DNA of 64,000 nucleotides, from NCBI GenBank assembly GCA_024234575.1, contig JACKOB010000002.1, positions 1,612,001-1,676,000 of the forward strand. The letters run 5' to 3'. Made by a program: the position numbers and the translations under genes. This DNA comes from Hahellaceae bacterium. Lineage in GTDB: Bacteria > Pseudomonadota > Gammaproteobacteria > Pseudomonadales > Oleiphilaceae. The notes below the pieces were generated by a model that worked only from the letters and a program-made list of their open reading frames with translations, was not told where the DNA came from and searched no databases. Position 1 is the stretch's first letter; every line of letters starts with the position of its first letter. Below, in pieces: positions 41,884 to 50,539 of this stretch.

Positions 41884-43107
41884 CTAACTTTGTAATATCT
41901 TCAGCGGCAAGCTCAGTAACGCATCGCCACTGCTGGCCAGATACCAGATTATGGCAACAAAGCTTGCCACGGTAAGCAGGTACCAGACCGAGGTGAATAT
42001 TTGGCCATAGCGGTCTAGTGGCAACAGGTGGCTTTGGTGGCGACCTCGCCACTCGAAAAAAATCTCCAGGCTGCCAATTAGCAATAGAAAACCAAGCAGC
42101 GCCAGTCCGAGGGTATAACTAAGCCAAACCCCAATAGCGGCGGCCAGTACGCATGTGATGAGCCCGACTTTACTATTCATTGAAAAACTGACGCTTTTCA
42201 ATATATGGCCGCCATCAAGCGGCAGTATTGGCAGTAGATTAAATATGTTAAGCAGTGAGTTAAAGGTCGCTAATCCGGCGAAGAAGATGTTGTCGGTCAG
42301 CCAATAGGCGATCAGGCAGGCTAGCGACATACCCAGACCAAAAAACGGCCCCATGATGGAAATCACGACGTCTTGCCAGCGGGTGTTGATTTTTCCGTCT
42401 GATAGCGCCAGGCCTCCAAAGAAAGGGATAAGATAGATACCTTTGGTAGGCATGTTGAAGTGTTTCATGGCACGAATATGACCGTACTCATGGAATACCA
42501 GACAGGCAATTAACGACAGGGCAAACTCTACAGAAAAAAACCACGAGTAGGCTGCCAGACTGGCACCGGCCAATGCCACTTTAACCAGCTTGGCGCTTTT
42601 CAGTAATTTCATGGCGAGCAGGCCAAGCCCAACCAGGCTGAATTTGGTTTTTACGGCCACCGGGCGCTCTGGAACCTGTTGCTCTATGTCTTTAGTGTTG
42701 CGTTCACCACTGGCATGCTCTTGTCCGTTGATCAGCACGCGATATTTAAAACTGAAAGGTTGCCAATGGATATCAGCTTCGAGGGTGCATTGAATTACTT
42801 CCACCTGACTTTCGCTCTCAGTTGTTGTCTGTGCTGAGCTGCTTCGCCTGGCATGCAATTGAAAGTGGTGTATCCGTGTTGGGGAGTCATCTGCAGACGC
42901 GGCAATTTGTGACACCAGGTCGCCTCCCCAAAATAGTTGCTGCCAGCCAGCCATAGATCCTTCTAGTCGAAGGTTTCTCCCTAGAAACTCAAGCTTTAAT
43001 AATTCCACTGCCGTGATTGCCCTGTTGTTATAACGGGTGTGGATTATGCCTGTTAAGCCGTTGTGCGCCAAGTAGAGTAGGGGAATGTTGTGCTTCAGAC
43101 GATGCAT
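41884..43107 (-). CDS. Site-2-protease-like M50 membrane metalloprotease
   Basis: 407 residues. A ~175-residue N-terminal soluble domain precedes the membrane protease. Zinc motif HEYGH (~203) and third ligand region NLLPILPLDGGHI are intact, with flanking GIYLIPFFGGLALSDGK. The N-terminal domain, of unknown fold, may be a regulatory or substrate-binding part. It lies 29 bases after the 7TMR-GGDEF-EAL gene on the same strand, suggesting one transcript with the c-di-GMP genes. The substrate is unknown. It is not the RseP type, since it lacks PDZ domains. Confidence 0.85.
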   Translation of the reverse strand: MHRLKHNIPLLYLAHNGLTGIIHTRYNNRAITAVELLKLEFLGRNLRLEGSMAGWQQLFWGGDLVSQIAASADDSPTRIHHFQLHARRSSSAQTTTESESQVEVIQCTLEADIHWQPFSFKYRVLINGQEHASGERNTKDIEQQVPERPVAVKTKFSLVGLGLLAMKLLKSAKLVKVALAGASLAAYSWFFSVEFALSLIACLVFHEYGHIRAMKHFNMPTKGIYLIPFFGGLALSDGKINTRWQDVVISIMGPFFGLGMSLACLIAYWLTDNIFFAGLATFNSLLNIFNLLPILPLDGGHILKSVSFSMNSKVGLITCVLAAAIGVWLSYTLGLALLGFLLLIGSLEIFFEWRGRHQSHLLPLDRYGQIFTSVWYLLTVASFVAIIWYLASSGDALLSLPLKILQS

Positions 43108-43136
43108 ACACAGGACAGGAGGATGTTAACGCTGTA

Positions 43137-45764
43137 TCAGAGGCTGCCGTTTTTAGACAATGCATCATGTCTGTAATTCACGATCCATTTCTCAAATTCC
43201 GTTATTGGCAAGGGCTTGGAGAAGTAATATCCCTGCACGAGATCGCAGCCCATGCTAACCAGTTTTTCGCTGACTTCGACACTTTCAACGCCTTCGGCAA
43301 CGACTTTGAAACCCAGGCTATGACACATATCAACAGTCGTTCTAACCAGCACTTCATCATCAATGAGTTTATCAAGCTCAAATATTAATGATTTATCAAT
43401 CTTGATTTCTTGTGCTGGTACTTTCTTGATGTAGGAAAGCGATGAGTAGCCGGTACCGAAGTCGTCAATAGAAAGCCTGACGCCAGTGTTGTGTAACTGG
43501 TTGAGTGCCTCAAGTGCTTTTAATGGATCTGCCATCATCGAAGTTTCGGTGAGTTCCAGCGTGATTTGCTCCGGGGCTATTCGAAACTCTTGTAATAGAG
43601 AGTTTACATAGACGTTAAAGTCAGACTCTTTTAGGTTGTTGGGTGAAATATTGATCGACATGTTTAGTTTGTAGCCCTTTTTCTCAAGGTGCTTCAGATG
43701 CACGAGGGCGTGTCTTAGTACCCAGCGGGTAAGGGGTTTGATAATGCCGGTTTGTTCGGCAACGATAACAAACTCATCAGGAGGCACGAAACCAAAACTA
43801 GGGTGCTGCCAGCGCAATAGTGCTTCTACCCCAATCACATCCATTGTTTGCAGGTGTATTTTTGGCTGCAGGTAGAGCTCAAGAAGGTCTTCCTGAATCG
43901 CTCGCTTTAGTTCAGAAATAAGCGTTAACCTTTTTGCATTGTAGGGGTCTTGCTCTGATCGATAGTGGGCCAAGTGATTCTCGAATCGGTGTGCGTACTC
44001 CATGGCAACATGTGCCCGTCGAATAAGAGAACTGGCATCCTCGCCATTTTCCGGGTAATTGGCGGTGCCGGTATGCGGTGGCAGTTCGATAATCATGCCG
44101 GCAAATTTAGTCGGCGAGGATATGTTTCGCAGGAATCGTTTAATTTCTTCATCGCGATGCCGCCATACATTCAGCTCTATGGCAAGGCCAAACGTTGCTC
44201 CTTCAAAAGAGCTGGCATAAAAGTTACGCGATTCGGTTTTTTCTAAAATTCGTACACCCGGGGCTTGCTCGGCGATGGAGTTAAGACGGTGTGCTATTTG
44301 CACCAGCAACTTGTCGGCGTTGCCATAACCGAGTGTCTTATTGATTTCGTGAAAATTGGAGAGCTGGATAATGACAATGGCAAAAGGTATGTCGGGGTTT
44401 TCTGATATCCAGTTATTCACGCACATCTCAAAGTGCGTATAGTTTGGCAGTTTCGTGACTGGGTGAGTGAGGGCTTGTCGAATAATGGTCAATTCGGCAA
44501 TGCGTCGTTCGTTATGTTCTTTGATCGTTGCACTTTGTGCTTTTACTTTATCTTCGCGCTCGCGATACAGACGCTCTGCCAGTGCAACGGACAGAATCAT
44601 GGCTTCCAGTGCAGAGCCTATTTCCATGCCGTATTCGGTAATAAAGTTTATGGGCAGAATTCCTGCTTTGTTTAGAGCAGCTAACGTACCACCAGCCGCC
44701 AGCAGAGCCCAGGCAACTGAATACAGACGCGCGGCTTTTTGTCCACGATACCACTGTGTCGGCCCTGCGATTAACAAGACAAGGCAGCCAGGAATAGCCA
44801 GTAAAACAGATATCTGTATCGAAGTGTGATAAGGAATAAAAAACGATGCAAGCAAGCTGATTCCGGAAAGCCCCGCCACAATAAGTAGCAGTTTGTACAG
44901 GAAGTTATTGGTTGTCTTCAACGATAAAAAGGACGTTGCAAATAATGCCGAAAATATCAGTGCTGAAGGCGTAGATGTGAGCATGACAAAATCTTGCACC
45001 TGCGGCATATTGGGCCAAAACAACTGAAAAGTTTTACCACGTAACGTTGATATCAGGGAGAGATAGCCGAACGTTGAGAGGCAGTAATAGAGGTAGGTTC
45101 TCTCTCGTAAGGCGGCAAATATCACGAAGTTAAAGGTAATGATAACCAGCAGAATCCCGTAGTACGCCGCGTGTATTTGCTCAACTTTGCTGCTATGAAT
45201 AAAAAAAGCTTCGTTTTCCCAAACTTTTAAAGGGATCTGTAAGGTGCCAGAAGTTTGTATGCGAAACACAAAAGTATCGTTCTGGTTGCCTTCAGTAATA
45301 ATCGGAAACAGAAAGTGCGCGTGTTCGACTGGCCGTTGATTGAATGGCAGTGTATCGCCGGTGGTTTGTTGCTGAATAATTGTGTCGTTTCGAATCTGAT
45401 AGAAAGAAATATTATCCAGATGGGGATAGGCTATTTCTATCAGTTGGTTTTGGTCTTGCAGGAGCCCGGATTTAAGTTTGAATTTTATCCACAATACCTG
45501 ATCTTTATAGCCAAGATTGGGGTTGTTCTGTGAAGAAAGCTGCCAGAGGTCATTTTCTTTTGCCAGAACCGATTCCAGTGAGTTCTCCTTGGTGTTCGGT
45601 GGCTCCAGAAAATACCGCACACCGGGGATATAATAGTGAGGTGCTGAATATATGGGCACGTCTTCTGAGTTGGCAGACGCAGAGGCAGCCATGAGCATCA
45701 ATAAAATGATGCTCATGGCTGGCATTAGCAGCAAATTTCTAACGTTCGACAGACTCTTTCGCAC
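43137..45764 (-). CDS. 7TMR-DISM receptor with degenerate GGDEF and active EAL domain
   Basis: 875 residues from a GTG. Signal peptide (~1-31), extracellular 7TMR-DISMED2 domain (~50-190; DQVLWIKFKLKSG, ISFYQIRND), seven membrane helices (~200-410), coiled coil, GGDEF domain (~425-590) and EAL domain (~610-865). The GGDEF signature is lost (SFEGATFGLAIEL), so no cyclase activity is expected; it may bind GTP or sense. The EAL domain is intact (GVEALLRWQHPSFG, SIDDFGTGYSSL, EGVESVEV), so it should be a c-di-GMP phosphodiesterase responding to an outside ligand, perhaps a carbohydrate. Middle gene of a likely three-gene leftward operon. Confidence 0.9.
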   Translation of the reverse strand: MRKSLSNVRNLLLMPAMSIILLMLMAASASANSEDVPIYSAPHYYIPGVRYFLEPPNTKENSLESVLAKENDLWQLSSQNNPNLGYKDQVLWIKFKLKSGLLQDQNQLIEIAYPHLDNISFYQIRNDTIIQQQTTGDTLPFNQRPVEHAHFLFPIITEGNQNDTFVFRIQTSGTLQIPLKVWENEAFFIHSSKVEQIHAAYYGILLVIITFNFVIFAALRERTYLYYCLSTFGYLSLISTLRGKTFQLFWPNMPQVQDFVMLTSTPSALIFSALFATSFLSLKTTNNFLYKLLLIVAGLSGISLLASFFIPYHTSIQISVLLAIPGCLVLLIAGPTQWYRGQKAARLYSVAWALLAAGGTLAALNKAGILPINFITEYGMEIGSALEAMILSVALAERLYREREDKVKAQSATIKEHNERRIAELTIIRQALTHPVTKLPNYTHFEMCVNNWISENPDIPFAIVIIQLSNFHEINKTLGYGNADKLLVQIAHRLNSIAEQAPGVRILEKTESRNFYASSFEGATFGLAIELNVWRHRDEEIKRFLRNISSPTKFAGMIIELPPHTGTANYPENGEDASSLIRRAHVAMEYAHRFENHLAHYRSEQDPYNAKRLTLISELKRAIQEDLLELYLQPKIHLQTMDVIGVEALLRWQHPSFGFVPPDEFVIVAEQTGIIKPLTRWVLRHALVHLKHLEKKGYKLNMSINISPNNLKESDFNVYVNSLLQEFRIAPEQITLELTETSMMADPLKALEALNQLHNTGVRLSIDDFGTGYSSLSYIKKVPAQEIKIDKSLIFELDKLIDDEVLVRTTVDMCHSLGFKVVAEGVESVEVSEKLVSMGCDLVQGYYFSKPLPITEFEKWIVNYRHDALSKNGSL

Positions 45765-45805
45765 AGCAGTGGTAAACCTTTGCTAAAGTTTTGGTAATGA
45801 CACTA

Positions 45806-46915
45806 TCAGGCGTCGGATGAACTATTCGTCTTCACCATGGGGATAATTCTGTTACGACCTTTCATTTTGGCTTCATAAAGGTTCATATCTGTTTGCCTCA
45901 ATAATCCTTCGGTACTTTCAAATTGGCTGATCGAGCAGACACCTGCGCTAATACGCACAGGAATCACAAGGTTCTGATAATTAAACTCCGTTGCTTCAAT
46001 TTTGGCTCGTAGCCGCTCTGCAATGGATAATGCCTGCACTAAAGAAGTCTCGGGCAATAATACCAGAAACTCTTCGCCTCCCCAGCGGGCAGCAAGATCC
46101 AGTTGCCGTGAATGGGCGGTGAGTTGTTCAGAGAATTGTTTTAATACCGCGTCACCGGCATCGTGGCCATATTGATCGTTGATATGTTTAAAGTGGTCAA
46201 TATCAATCAACATCACCGAAAAGTGGTGACCATGACGCTGGTAGCGATAAAACTCGGCATTGAGTCGTGACAACATCTCGCGCCGATTGGACAGCTGTGT
46301 CAGTTCATCGGTTTTCGATGCATGCTCATATTTGTCGGCGAGCCTTATTAATTCGTCGCGCGCTCTTCGCCTCGAGAAGTCTAGTGTATAGCTGAACACC
46401 GTGACGAAACTGATCGATGTTAGAAAACGAAGCTGAAAATCCGGATGGTACTTCGTGGTAACGAACGGCAACTCAGGAAACTTAAAAATCACCGCTATGA
46501 GTAAAAAGCAGCTGGTAATCACGGTTAGCCCTAAGCGCAGGCCCAACAAGTAGAATATCAGCGGGGGAAATACGTAAAACCAAAGTGGCCCGGTGTTGTT
46601 TTCGCCCCCGGATGCGGTCAGATAGATAAACAGGGTCGCGACGGTTAAGACAAAAAATGTACGGAAAAACCTTTCGGATTCGGAGCGTTCAAAAATTGAC
46701 ACATTTAGCAACATTAATAGTGCGAAGAAAAACAGGATGTACCCGTGTTCGACATGTCCCGAATAAATCGATTTAACGCCAATGGATATGAGTAAAAAAA
46801 TCGCCACGTAGACGATCCCTTGTAAAATCTGCATTATCCAAATGTCTTCCGCACGCTGAGGATCTATCGCGGAGACTGGCTTTGCCAAATTGTGCTTGCC
46901 GTTAGTTTTCTGCAT
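45806..46915 (-). CDS. Membrane diguanylate cyclase (GGDEF)
   Basis: 369 residues. About six N-terminal membrane helices (30-200) of a MASE-like sensor, then a GGDEF domain with DIDHFKHINDQYGHDAGD and the active-site motif RWGGEEFLVLLPE (~277). The RxxD inhibitory site five residues before the GGEEF is not clearly present. It makes c-di-GMP from GTP. First of a leftward run with the 7TMR-EAL phosphodiesterase and the M50 protease (41-base gap). Confidence 0.9.
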   Translation of the reverse strand: MQKTNGKHNLAKPVSAIDPQRAEDIWIMQILQGIVYVAIFLLISIGVKSIYSGHVEHGYILFFFALLMLLNVSIFERSESERFFRTFFVLTVATLFIYLTASGGENNTGPLWFYVFPPLIFYLLGLRLGLTVITSCFLLIAVIFKFPELPFVTTKYHPDFQLRFLTSISFVTVFSYTLDFSRRRARDELIRLADKYEHASKTDELTQLSNRREMLSRLNAEFYRYQRHGHHFSVMLIDIDHFKHINDQYGHDAGDAVLKQFSEQLTAHSRQLDLAARWGGEEFLVLLPETSLVQALSIAERLRAKIEATEFNYQNLVIPVRISAGVCSISQFESTEGLLRQTDMNLYEAKMKGRNRIIPMVKTNSSSDA

Positions 46916-47279
46916 TATTGTTTATTGTCTCAGCCATCGCTAAGCAGCGATTCCATTCTCGGATTTAAGTGCTGGTAATGCCGCACCTTAATGACCGCGC
47001 TAATAACCCGTGCGCACCATTTATATAGTTTAGTAGGCTTTGGCGGTGAGCACCTTTTTTTTTGTTAACTTATATTATTCGCCCTATGGGATTGATAGAA
47101 AATTGTTCGGGATCAGAAATTGAAAAGTGCTGATCAGTAAACTGGATATGCAAAACAATACAAAAATGAGGCTGTCTAGGATAAAGTGCGCACCTGCTGA
47201 CAGCGAACCTAGGGGAATTGTATGTCCAGAGAGTTTATCACCGGTTGTCTAATTTCGACAAAATATAGAGAGCATTGTT
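46916..47279. other. Divergent intergenic region with a pseudoknot-capable element before the Pit gene
   Basis: 364 bases between the diguanylate cyclase and the phosphate carrier. GCTGTC (47171-47176) pairs with GACAGC (47199-47204), and the adjacent TAGG (47177-47180) pairs with CCTA (47208-47211), so the two stems interlock. It lies about 68 bases before the Pit ATG. No Pho box was found here. Confidence 0.45.
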
Positions 47280-48848
47280 ATGGAGTTTAGAGATTTGGGT
47301 GACTTGGAAAAAGCGGCAGGCAGTTATCGGCTGGAAGTTGTAAGGATCGGCTTCGCGCTCTTATTTTTTGCCGGCATTATGCTGTACGTTTCAATTTATG
47401 CCAAAGGCATAGAGCAGAGCTATATGCTTGTTATTGCTGCCATGATCGGTGGTTATATGGCTATGAATATCGGAGCCAATGATGTTGCCAACAACGTTGG
47501 CCCGGCCGTTGGCTCGAAGGCGCTGACAATGACGGGGGCGATTATTATCGCCGCAGTGTTTGAAGCCGCAGGGGCTTTGGTTGCTGGCGGCGATGTTGTT
47601 AGTACGATCAAAAACGGCATTATAGATCCCTCAGCTATTACCGATCCGGATACCTTTGTGTGGTTGATGATGGCCGCACTTTTGGCGGGCGCGCTCTGGC
47701 TTAACCTTGCCACATTTGTTGGTGCACCTGTGTCAACTACCCACTCGATCGTTGGTGGCGTGCTCGGTGCTGGTATCGCGGCTGGAGGTATGGAAGTTGC
47801 CCGCTGGAATGTTGTGGGCGCGATTGCCGCCAGCTGGGTTATATCGCCACTGCTTGGTGGAATTATTGCGGCAACCATACTCTTTGTCATAAAGAAGACG
47901 GTGTATTACCAGGATGACATGATGGCGGCGGCGAAAAAAGTCGTACCTATTCTATTGGCTGCTATGGCATGGGCATTTATCACCTATCTTGTACTCAAAG
48001 GCTTAAAGAAAATCTGGAAATTTGATTTTACTGGTGCTGCGTTCATCGGCTTGGCTGGTGCTGCTATCGTGTATGCCATCGTCAAACCACTGATAAAGAA
48101 AGCTGCTCTTAGTTTGAGTAATGACCAAAAAGGCGTTAACTCTTTGTTCACGGTGCCACTGATATTTGCGGCGGCATTGCTTAGTTTTGCTCATGGCGCT
48201 AATGATGTCGCCAACGCAGTGGGGCCATTGGCTGCTATTAGTGACTCGTTAATGACGCATGGCATCAGCCAAAAGGCGGCAATTCCGTTATGGGTGATGA
48301 TGGTGGGTGCCATCGGAATCTCTTTGGGGTTAATGCTTTATGGGCCAAAGCTGATCAAAACAGTAGGGTCTGAAATCACAGAGTTGAACAAAACCAGGGC
48401 ATTTTGTGTAGCAATGGCGGCGGCGGTAACTGTTATTATCGCCTCGCAACTGGGGTTGCCGGTCAGTTCTACTCATATTGCCGTCGGTGGAATATTTGGT
48501 GTTGGTTTCTTGCGGGAGTATCTCAAGGTCAGCTATGCCTCGCAATTACACTTGATTGCCGAGCAGCACTCGAACGAAGACAAGCCTAAGATCGAACACT
48601 TTCTACGCGGATTCCAGAAAGCCTCAGTACATGAAATGGATAGGATGCTCAAGCTGGTAAAGGGCAAGAATCCCGAAGTTGAATTAACCAAGGAAGAAAA
48701 AAAGCGCTTGAAGCATGTATATAAAGAAGAGCTGGTAAAAAGATCATCTTTATTAAAAATTGCAGCAGCCTGGATTATTACTGTCCCATGCTCTGCGTTT
48801 CTTGCAGCATTTATCTTTTTTGCGATACGCGGAATGATGGTCGCATAA
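47280..48848 (+). CDS. pitA: Pit-family inorganic phosphate transporter
   Basis: 522 residues, about 12 membrane segments, with the two family repeats GANDVANNVGPAVGSK (~62) and HGANDVANAVGPLAA (~305). A charged cytosolic loop (~420-480, FLRGFQKASVHEMDRMLKLV) is longer than in E. coli PitA. It takes up metal-phosphate by proton symport with lower affinity than Pst. No DUF47 partner gene is adjacent and no Pho box precedes it, so it should be the constitutive system. Confidence 0.92.
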   Translation: MEFRDLGDLEKAAGSYRLEVVRIGFALLFFAGIMLYVSIYAKGIEQSYMLVIAAMIGGYMAMNIGANDVANNVGPAVGSKALTMTGAIIIAAVFEAAGALVAGGDVVSTIKNGIIDPSAITDPDTFVWLMMAALLAGALWLNLATFVGAPVSTTHSIVGGVLGAGIAAGGMEVARWNVVGAIAASWVISPLLGGIIAATILFVIKKTVYYQDDMMAAAKKVVPILLAAMAWAFITYLVLKGLKKIWKFDFTGAAFIGLAGAAIVYAIVKPLIKKAALSLSNDQKGVNSLFTVPLIFAAALLSFAHGANDVANAVGPLAAISDSLMTHGISQKAAIPLWVMMVGAIGISLGLMLYGPKLIKTVGSEITELNKTRAFCVAMAAAVTVIIASQLGLPVSSTHIAVGGIFGVGFLREYLKVSYASQLHLIAEQHSNEDKPKIEHFLRGFQKASVHEMDRMLKLVKGKNPEVELTKEEKKRLKHVYKEELVKRSSLLKIAAAWIITVPCSAFLAAFIFFAIRGMMVA

Positions 48849-48867
48849 TCCTCTTAGCACACCTCAT

Positions 48868-48888
48868 AGAGCCCTTTCACGGGGCTCT
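48868..48888 (+). terminator. Stem-loop after the Pit gene
   Basis: AGAGCCC (48868-48874) pairs with GGGCTCT (48882-48888), 7-base loop, 19 bases after the stop. A modest T-rich tail follows. Confidence 0.55.
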
Positions 48889-49018
48889 TGGGGATTCTTG
48901 CTGTCTCAATTACCTACCCTCGCTTTCACTAATCGCATTCCCGTCTAAACTGTAGATATGATGGGCGCACAACTTTGCTTTCCATAGAATTTCGTTGAAT
49001 TCAGACTGAGTTAGACAG

Positions 49019-49933
49019 ATGAATGTATTGGTTGTTGAAGATAGCAGGGCAATTCGTGACCTGGTTATTGCCTACATTGAGGAGGTCGGGCACAAAGCTG
49101 TTGGGGCCGAAGATGGTCATGATGCTCTGGAGATATTCAGTCACGAGAAATTTGATCTGGTGATGATGGATGTTGAAATGCCCGGTATTGATGGCCTTGA
49201 GACCACCCGCAGAATAAGAGCGAGATTAGGAGATCAGTGGATCCCCATCGTTTTTCTAAGCTCTAATTTCTCTGGTAGCCATTTTGTGGAAGGTATCAAT
49301 GCTGGTGGTGATGCCTATCTGGGCAAGCCGGTTAACGGGCCTGTGTTGCAATCAATGGTTCGTGCTATGGGGCGCATCGCCAATATGCAAGAGCAACTGT
49401 CGCGGGCAAATCGAGAGCTAGAGCGCCTGTCCCAGGTGGATGCACTGACCAATTTGATGAATCGGCGCGGCTTTTATCTAAATTTGGGGCGTGAATTCGG
49501 ACGCTCTGCAAGAGAGCATTCGCCCCTATCATTGATCATGCTGGATGTGGATTCGTTTAAACCTTATAACGATAACTATGGCCATTTGCGCGGTGACTCC
49601 TGTCTAAAAATGATTGCCAAAGCAATCCAGTCTGCTATCTTGCGACCTGCTGATATCGTTGCCCGTTACGGTGGTGAAGAGTTTGTTATTCTGCTACCGA
49701 ACACAGAAACGAGTGGCGCCATCCAGGTTGCCGAACGTGTGCGTAAAGCTGTCGAATCCGAAAACCTTGAACACCAGTTTTCACCGGTGGCCAGTTATGT
49801 CACCGTGAGTCTGGGGGTGGCCACAAAAAAATCGTCCGAAGTGTCGCCGGAGGATCTGATCGGACTCGCCGACAAACGCTTGTATATAGCGAAAGATTCG
49901 GGTCGTAACCGTTATGTCGCGGAGAGCGATTAA
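49019..49933 (+). CDS. Response regulator diguanylate cyclase (receiver-GGDEF)
   Basis: 304 residues. Receiver with EDSR at 7-10, Asp51 (LVMMDVEMPG) and Lys in YLGKPVN; a coiled coil (LSRANRELERLSQVD, ~126-140); then a GGDEF domain with DVDSFKPYNDNYGHLRGD and RYGGEEFVILLP (~217). This is a PleD/WspR-like layout. The kinase partner is unknown. It is followed after 88 bases by a small hypothetical gene. Confidence 0.93.
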   Translation: MNVLVVEDSRAIRDLVIAYIEEVGHKAVGAEDGHDALEIFSHEKFDLVMMDVEMPGIDGLETTRRIRARLGDQWIPIVFLSSNFSGSHFVEGINAGGDAYLGKPVNGPVLQSMVRAMGRIANMQEQLSRANRELERLSQVDALTNLMNRRGFYLNLGREFGRSAREHSPLSLIMLDVDSFKPYNDNYGHLRGDSCLKMIAKAIQSAILRPADIVARYGGEEFVILLPNTETSGAIQVAERVRKAVESENLEHQFSPVASYVTVSLGVATKKSSEVSPEDLIGLADKRLYIAKDSGRNRYVAESD

Positions 49934-50021
49934 TAAATCTTCGTCATAGAGCGTGACTTCAAGCAATGGTTTTGTTAAAAAGTATCGAATTATCAATGTT
50001 ATAGATCGGAGGTAATATATT

Positions 50022-50288
50022 GTGAGCAGTGCTGATGAGAGCCGTCAGGTTAAAGTAATAGGAGAGCTGCGTACATTCATTAAAAAAGCGCTTTCCGATC
50101 CAACGCTGGCGGGAAAATGTATGGAAATTGCCAGAAGGTTAAAAAACGAGCCTGATGCCGATACTAAAATAGCGGCGGAGATCAGCGCTAAAACTAACGT
50201 TCGGATACCAGAAAAACTGAGTCAGGCCGATAAGATGTTTATTGAAATCATCCATGAAGTGCTAGAAGACGAGTCTGCTCTATACTGA
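50022..50288 (+). CDS. Small hypothetical helical protein
   Basis: 88 residues from a GTG, with GGAGG nine bases upstream. Charged and helical (VKVIGELRTFIKKALSDPTL, KLSQADKMFIEIIHEVLEDE), no signal peptide. It lies downstream of the receiver-GGDEF gene and is followed by a good terminator, so it is probably a real gene of that transcript. I do not recognise the family. Confidence 0.65.
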   Translation: MSSADESRQVKVIGELRTFIKKALSDPTLAGKCMEIARRLKNEPDADTKIAAEISAKTNVRIPEKLSQADKMFIEIIHEVLEDESALY

Positions 50289-50297
50289 GAACCGTGC

Positions 50298-50320
50298 AAA
50301 GCGGGTATCCCCCGCTTTTC
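50298..50320 (+). terminator. Terminator after the small gene at 50022
   Basis: AAAGCGGG (50298-50305) with CCCGCTTT (50311-50318), 5-base loop, then T-rich. Confidence 0.8.
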
Positions 50321-50539
50321 TATGTAATTTATTCTGGTTGAACCCTGTCACGTTAGAAAAATCCTCATGTACTTTCCCATCGGTGCGCCTGCTGAGGGTG
50401 CCTATGGTTTGGTTCGATGATGGCAGGGGCCTAGTCAATAGTCTCTTGGGTGAGTTTCGCGATAATCGCCGAATGTTCCTCGGCTACTACCGGCGACCCT
50501 CACCATATTCTTTGTCAGCACTGTCTGCTGCTGGCAGGG

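Noticed and set aside
46916..47279. Pho box before the Pit gene
   Set aside because: No pair of 7-base half-sites with a 4-base spacer is present.
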